This document shows, in pieces, positions 13,552-16,946 of a stretch of 16,946 bases of DNA. The translations under genes and the position numbers were made by a program. The stretch covers positions 1-16,946 of the forward strand of contig JBCBQD010000118.1 of the NCBI GenBank assembly GCA_039820425.1, in the 5' to 3' direction. Source of the stretch: SIO4C1 sp039820425 (lineage in GTDB: Bacteria; Cyanobacteriota; Cyanobacteriia; Phormidesmidales; Phormidesmidaceae). The notes beneath the pieces were generated by a model that saw nothing but the letters and a program-made list of their open reading frames with translations, did no database searches and was not told where the DNA came from. The first letter of the stretch is position 1; each line of letters starts with the position of its first letter.

Positions 13552-14794
13552 AGAGCAAATCCGCCTTTGCCTTAACCCAACTGAGAGCAGTCTCGGCGGA
13601 GTCAATGAGTCCTTCGGCCTGGGCTAGCTCTACTGCGGTGAGCAGTTTGCCAATGTGGGGGCCAGGTTTAAGGGCCAGATGCTGCATCAGGTCGCGGCCG
13701 GTGAGCAGTGCCTGGGGATGGGCAATGGGGTCATCTGGGGTTAGATATTGGGCGGTCAGTTTGTCGATGGTGTCCCAGGGGATGCCCTGGGACAGGCCCA
13801 CCAGGGCCACCGCGGGGAAACTGCTGCCGACGGTTTTGAAGAAAAAGAAGCGATCGCAACGACGCCAGGTTCCCTTAGCCAGTTTGTCCAGGTAAGACTG
13901 GGCTTGCAAAATTTTGAGGGTGGCCTGGCTTTCACTGCGGCTATATTTTAGATGGGCTAATTGGGCCTCGGCTTCACCGGGGTGCAAAAGCTGGGCCAGC
14001 TTGGCGAGTTTTATCCAGCTGCGATAGTGACCCGGGGGCACCGCTGCTTTCCAGCTTTGGAGCAGGGTCAGGTAGTCAGGCTTTTGGCGAAAGGCATTGA
14101 CAGCAGCATCCACAGCAGCGAGCTGATTGACCTGGGTTTCGCTGAGGTGGGGTAGCCAAACCTCAAAGACGCCGTCCTGCCAGGCCAGTCGCAGGCACTT
14201 CACGCCATTAGGTTGGCTCAACAGGGCATCGATTTCGTGGCGGACGCGCTCAGCGGCCACCTGCTTGAGACGGGGGGCCAGCCGACGGATGGCGACTCGG
14301 GTCTCACCGTCGATGGCAAACTTGAGCTGGGCGGCCTGACGGTAGGCTCGCAACAGCCGCAGCGGATCTTCGGCCAGGTTGCCTGGGCACACCATCCGCA
14401 GGATTTGGTGTCTCAGATCTTCAATGCCGTTGAGGGGGTCGATCAGGGCGTTGGTCTGGGGATGGTATGCGATCGCATTGATTGTAAAATCTCGACGCTG
14501 CAAATCGGTCTCCAGGGTGGGTCCGACCTGCTGGGCAAAATCAATGGTGGCATGTTCAAAGACCGCTCGGGCGATTTGATTTTCGGCATCTAACACGACG
14601 AACCCGGCATGGTAGTGCTTGGCAATTGTACTGGCCAGGGAAATTGCCCCATGGGGCAATACAAAGTCTAAATCGAGGTAGTCTGCCTGGCGATGGAGTA
14701 AGGCATCACGAACGCTACCCCCCACCAAATGGGCCGCCTCGGGCAGCCAGTCCAGGCTAAATGGCCAGGTTTTAGGGGACAGAGCAGAGGCCAT
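13550..14794 (-). CDS. cca: CCA tRNA nucleotidyltransferase / poly(A) polymerase family
   Basis: This enzyme adds C or A residues to tRNA 3' ends (class II nucleotidyltransferase). Counting from the ATG at 14794 (414 residues), the nucleotidyltransferase head has GGSVRDALL (25-33) and the metal-binding pair in DLDF (Asp41, Asp43). The nucleotide-reading region shows RRDFTINAIAY (100-110), DPLNGIEDLR (119-128) and EDPLRLLRAYRQA (142-154), followed by the helical body and tail. Some bacteria split CC- and A-addition between two related enzymes; sequence alone does not say which this is. A TTG start at 14830 would add 12 residues, MRSQNSCPPPAL, and overlap a HIP1 site; ATG is preferred, although no ribosome binding site precedes either. 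Confidence 0.92.
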   Translation of the reverse strand: MASALSPKTWPFSLDWLPEAAHLVGGSVRDALLHRQADYLDLDFVLPHGAISLASTIAKHYHAGFVVLDAENQIARAVFEHATIDFAQQVGPTLETDLQRRDFTINAIAYHPQTNALIDPLNGIEDLRHQILRMVCPGNLAEDPLRLLRAYRQAAQLKFAIDGETRVAIRRLAPRLKQVAAERVRHEIDALLSQPNGVKCLRLAWQDGVFEVWLPHLSETQVNQLAAVDAAVNAFRQKPDYLTLLQSWKAAVPPGHYRSWIKLAKLAQLLHPGEAEAQLAHLKYSRSESQATLKILQAQSYLDKLAKGTWRRCDRFFFFKTVGSSFPAVALVGLSQGIPWDTIDKLTAQYLTPDDPIAHPQALLTGRDLMQHLALKPGPHIGKLLTAVELAQAEGLIDSAETALSWVKAKADLL

Positions 14795-15008
14795 CAGGGC
14801 AGGGGGTGGGCAGGAATTTTGCGATCGCAAGATAAAAAACTAGGACACAGCGGGAGCATCCGGTCACTTACTTCTCTTTCTAATGGAGACGCTGGCGACT
14901 GGGCGCGCAGCTTTTCATTTTGCAACATTGACCCATCATCTGAGAAGAGCTTTGCTGGAGTTGCGCTACATTAGCAGTGTAACGAGGCGGTTATGAGGAC
15001 GCTGCAAC

Positions 15009-15290
15009 ATGTGCATATGCGTAAATTGCCACTATGTCGATCGCTGCATCACCTACAACGCGGTTGAGACCAACCATCAACAACCTCACCTCACCGAGCA
15101 TCCTGACTTCGAGCCGATCAATCCGACCATCAATGCCAACATCATGCCCCCCAAGGTCCGTGTCGAAGGTGATCGAATTGTGCAAGACGGCGACTTTGGC
15201 TTTGAATACGACGTGGTCGGCTGCGATAGTTTCCAATCTGAGATGGGAAAGTGGGCGCGATTACGGCCCGGAGAAGCGATTCCGACCTAG
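15009..15290 (+). CDS. ycf34: Ycf34 family protein (photosynthesis-linked Fe-S protein)
   Basis: This 93-residue protein matches the Ycf34 family encoded in cyanobacteria and some red-lineage plastids. The N-terminus MCICVNCHYVDRC has cysteines at 2, 4, 7 and 13, and there is a further Cys72 in VVGCDSF; the Synechocystis protein has been reported to bind an Fe-S cluster and to affect photosynthetic electron transport. Other family marks are TEHPDFEPINPTINANI (29-45) and GKWARLRPGE (80-89). The length is normal. The ATG at 15009 has GAGGA at 14995-14999, nine bases upstream. It is divergent from cca and precedes the membrane protease by 218 bases on the same strand. Confidence 0.95.
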   Translation: MCICVNCHYVDRCITYNAVETNHQQPHLTEHPDFEPINPTINANIMPPKVRVEGDRIVQDGDFGFEYDVVGCDSFQSEMGKWARLRPGEAIPT

Positions 15291-15508
15291 CACTGCGTCA
15301 AGCTTAAAGTTTTGGTTGTGCGAGGCGAGTGGGTGATCAGGTCTTGACGACTCACCTGCGCAGCATACTCATCCATCAAACGCTCCACAGGTTTTCATTT
15401 AAAACTATCAGGTCCCTCCGCTAAAGTAGCTTAATGGGCAGCCCCGTCATTGACGATGGCATGTCCTCTGCTAGCAACTTTTATACTTAGCGCCTCTACC
15501 TGATTTAT

Positions 15509-16946
15509 ATGATGATTACGTTGCTTATTTTGCTCGCCGCCGTTGGCATTTTAGTGTGGGGCTTTGTAAGGGCACGTCCCTACGGCAGGTTGGGGCTTTT
15601 AGCCTGGTTGCAGTCGGTGATTTTAATGGTACCCTGGCTGCTATTTTTTGGGTTGTTTGCCATGGGGGTGTATCTCAACCTGGCCGGGGTGTTAATTTTG
15701 GTAGTGCTATCAACCGGGGGGTATATTTGGCTGGGCCGTCAGCTGCGAACCTTGGGGGGGCATGCACAAATGGCTCAGCAAAAGCTGGCGATGAACCAAA
15801 CGCTGAGCCCGACTAACGAGGCCATGGCCGAATCCGGTGTGCCTGAAGGCCAAACGGATCAATCCCAGTCTGATTCATCAGGGGTTCAGCCTGCAAAGCC
15901 AGTTGCCCCCACGGATAAGCCGGCCTTTACTCCCATCCCAGCAGAGGATTTGACCACCATTGAAGGTATTTTTGGGATTGATACCTTCTTTCGCACTGAG
16001 ACAACGGCGTATCAGTCTGGGGCCTTTTTTCGCGGAAATTTGCGGGGTCAGCCTGCTGAGACAGTCGAACAGCTAACTGCCCGCCTCGAAGATCGGCTGG
16101 GTGAGCGGTATCGCTTGTTCTTAATTGAGGGGCCAGAACGTAAGCCTGTAGTGGTGGTGCTTCCGAGCAGTGACGATCCACAACTCGCCACCACGCCTCA
16201 AAAAGTTTTGGCTGGGGTGCTTGCGATCGCAACCGTCATCACCAGTCTGGAGACGGGGGGCATTTTACAAGGGTTCGACTTTTTCCAAAATTTTGGGCGC
16301 TGGGGAGATGCTTTGCCCGTGGCGCTGGGGGTGGTTGCTGTGTTGACAGCCCATGAGCTGGGCCACCGCTGGCAGGCCCAGCGTCATCAAATCAAGCTCA
16401 GCTGGCCTTTCTTTTTCCCTGCCTTGCAGCTGGGTTCGTTTGGAGCCTTTACTCGATTTGAATCCTTGCTGCCCAACCGTTCGGTCCTCTTTGACGTCGC
16501 CTTTGCCGGCCCTGCGATGGGAGGGCTTGTCTCTTTGGTTTTGCTATTATTGGGGCTGGTGATTTCCCATCCGGGCAGCTATTTTCAAATCCCAGCTGAG
16601 TTTTTCCAGGGATCAGTCCTGGTGGGTTCCCTAGCCCGAATTGTGTTGGGCAATGCCCTTCAGGCTGATATTGTTGATGTGCATCCCTTGACAATTATAG
16701 GGTGGCTGGGGCTAGTGATTACCGCGTTGAATATCATGCCCGCTGGGCAATTGGATGGTGGCCGCATCGTCCAGGCGATTTACGGTCGGCGCGTGGCCAG
16801 TCGAGCCACGATAGTCACCTTGATTTTGCTGGCACTGGTCTCCTTGGTGAATCCGCTGGCACTCTACTGGGCCGCTCTGATTTTGTTCTTGCAGCGGGGG
16901 TTGGAGCGCCCATGCCTAGATGATCTGAGCGAGCCGGACGACGCCC
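15509..16946 (+). CDS. EGY-like site-2 metalloprotease (peptidase M50), 3' end cut by window
   Basis: At least 479 residues are open to the window edge. The order is two or three N-terminal membrane spans (about 1-20, 31-55, 57-76), a Pro/Ser/Gln-rich linker (about 85-145), then a soluble domain with the EGY signature GNLR (176-179, FFRGNLRG). The zinc-binding HELGH is at 282-286 in a membrane helix, and NIMPAGQLDGGR (408-419) supplies the third zinc ligand, Asp416. Further spans follow. Plant EGY proteases of this family act in thylakoid membranes on chloroplast development and photosystem proteins; cyanobacterial members probably cleave membrane proteins or release anti-sigma factors, with substrates unknown here. 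The start is one of two adjacent ATGs (15509 or 15512), with no clear ribosome binding site. Its position after ycf34 fits a photosynthesis-membrane setting but not necessarily one transcript. Confidence 0.93.
   Translation, partial: MMITLLILLAAVGILVWGFVRARPYGRLGLLAWLQSVILMVPWLLFFGLFAMGVYLNLAGVLILVVLSTGGYIWLGRQLRTLGGHAQMAQQKLAMNQTLSPTNEAMAESGVPEGQTDQSQSDSSGVQPAKPVAPTDKPAFTPIPAEDLTTIEGIFGIDTFFRTETTAYQSGAFFRGNLRGQPAETVEQLTARLEDRLGERYRLFLIEGPERKPVVVVLPSSDDPQLATTPQKVLAGVLAIATVITSLETGGILQGFDFFQNFGRWGDALPVALGVVAVLTAHELGHRWQAQRHQIKLSWPFFFPALQLGSFGAFTRFESLLPNRSVLFDVAFAGPAMGGLVSLVLLLLGLVISHPGSYFQIPAEFFQGSVLVGSLARIVLGNALQADIVDVHPLTIIGWLGLVITALNIMPAGQLDGGRIVQAIYGRRVASRATIVTLILLALVSLVNPLALYWAALILFLQRGLERPCLDDLSEPDDA

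Noticed and set aside
14213..14593. A 126-codon plus-strand frame inside cca
   Set aside because: It is a shadow of the conserved nucleotidyltransferase motifs on the other strand.
14795..14830. Longer cca start at TTG 14830
   Set aside because: It would add a low-quality 12-residue extension across a HIP1 octamer, with no ribosome binding site; the ATG at 14794 is enough for the full domain.
1176..16230. Repeated GCGATCGC octamers as possible regulatory sites
   Set aside because: These are HIP1, a genome-wide cyanobacterial repeat mostly inside genes; they mark the lineage, not specific regulation.
15927..16232. A 101-codon minus-strand frame
   Set aside because: It lies within the linker and GNLR domain of the M50 protease, which is open through the region on the plus strand.

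Overview
The window comes from a cyanobacterium. It carries cyanobacterial or plastid-lineage genes (ycf34, a Calvin-type gap2, an EGY-like site-2 protease, the murC-murB pair) and at least 11 copies of the HIP1 octamer GCGATCGC (at 1176, 2959, 4594, 5248, 7213, 7450, 10788, 13850, 14469, 14821 and 16223), where chance predicts well under one. The composition is moderate GC. The genus cannot be fixed from this alone; a Leptolyngbya-like filamentous form is a guess.

Positions 1-3300 look accessory. An IS630-type transposase, in two frames joined at a run of seven C, runs off the left edge. It abuts a caspase-fold (C14) protease gene that is directly coupled (TAA|ATG) to a small partner protein resembling the peptidase-co-occurring (Pepco/TCD-like) domains known from bacterial conflict systems. 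Divergent from this pair is an overlapping antitoxin/MazF-type toxin module, then a secreted protein with a netrin/TIMP-like CSC start. About 0.5 kb of non-coding DNA (3288-3805) with diverged direct repeats and hairpins separates this block from a photolyase/cryptochrome gene of an unusual subgroup.

Positions 3806-8200 hold the photolyase (minus), an Arg-rich single-membrane-span protein of unknown function (plus), and a response regulator with GGDEF and EAL domains (minus). A near-match to the cyanobacterial LexA box lies between the two divergent genes.

Positions 8187-11818 are a minus-strand housekeeping cluster: murC and murB (cytoplasmic peptidoglycan precursor synthesis), then an EbfC/YbaB nucleoid protein and a low-molecular-weight protein tyrosine phosphatase. 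A 16-bp inverted repeat sits in front of the phosphatase.

A gene-free stretch of about 620 bases precedes gap2 (plus), the NADPH-capable GAPDH of the Calvin cycle. gap2 converges on a CCA-adding tRNA nucleotidyltransferase gene (minus), and both share a hairpin terminator. Divergent from cca are ycf34 (plus), a predicted Fe-S protein linked to photosynthesis, and an EGY-like M50 intramembrane protease that is open to the right edge. No rRNA, tRNA or CRISPR array was seen.
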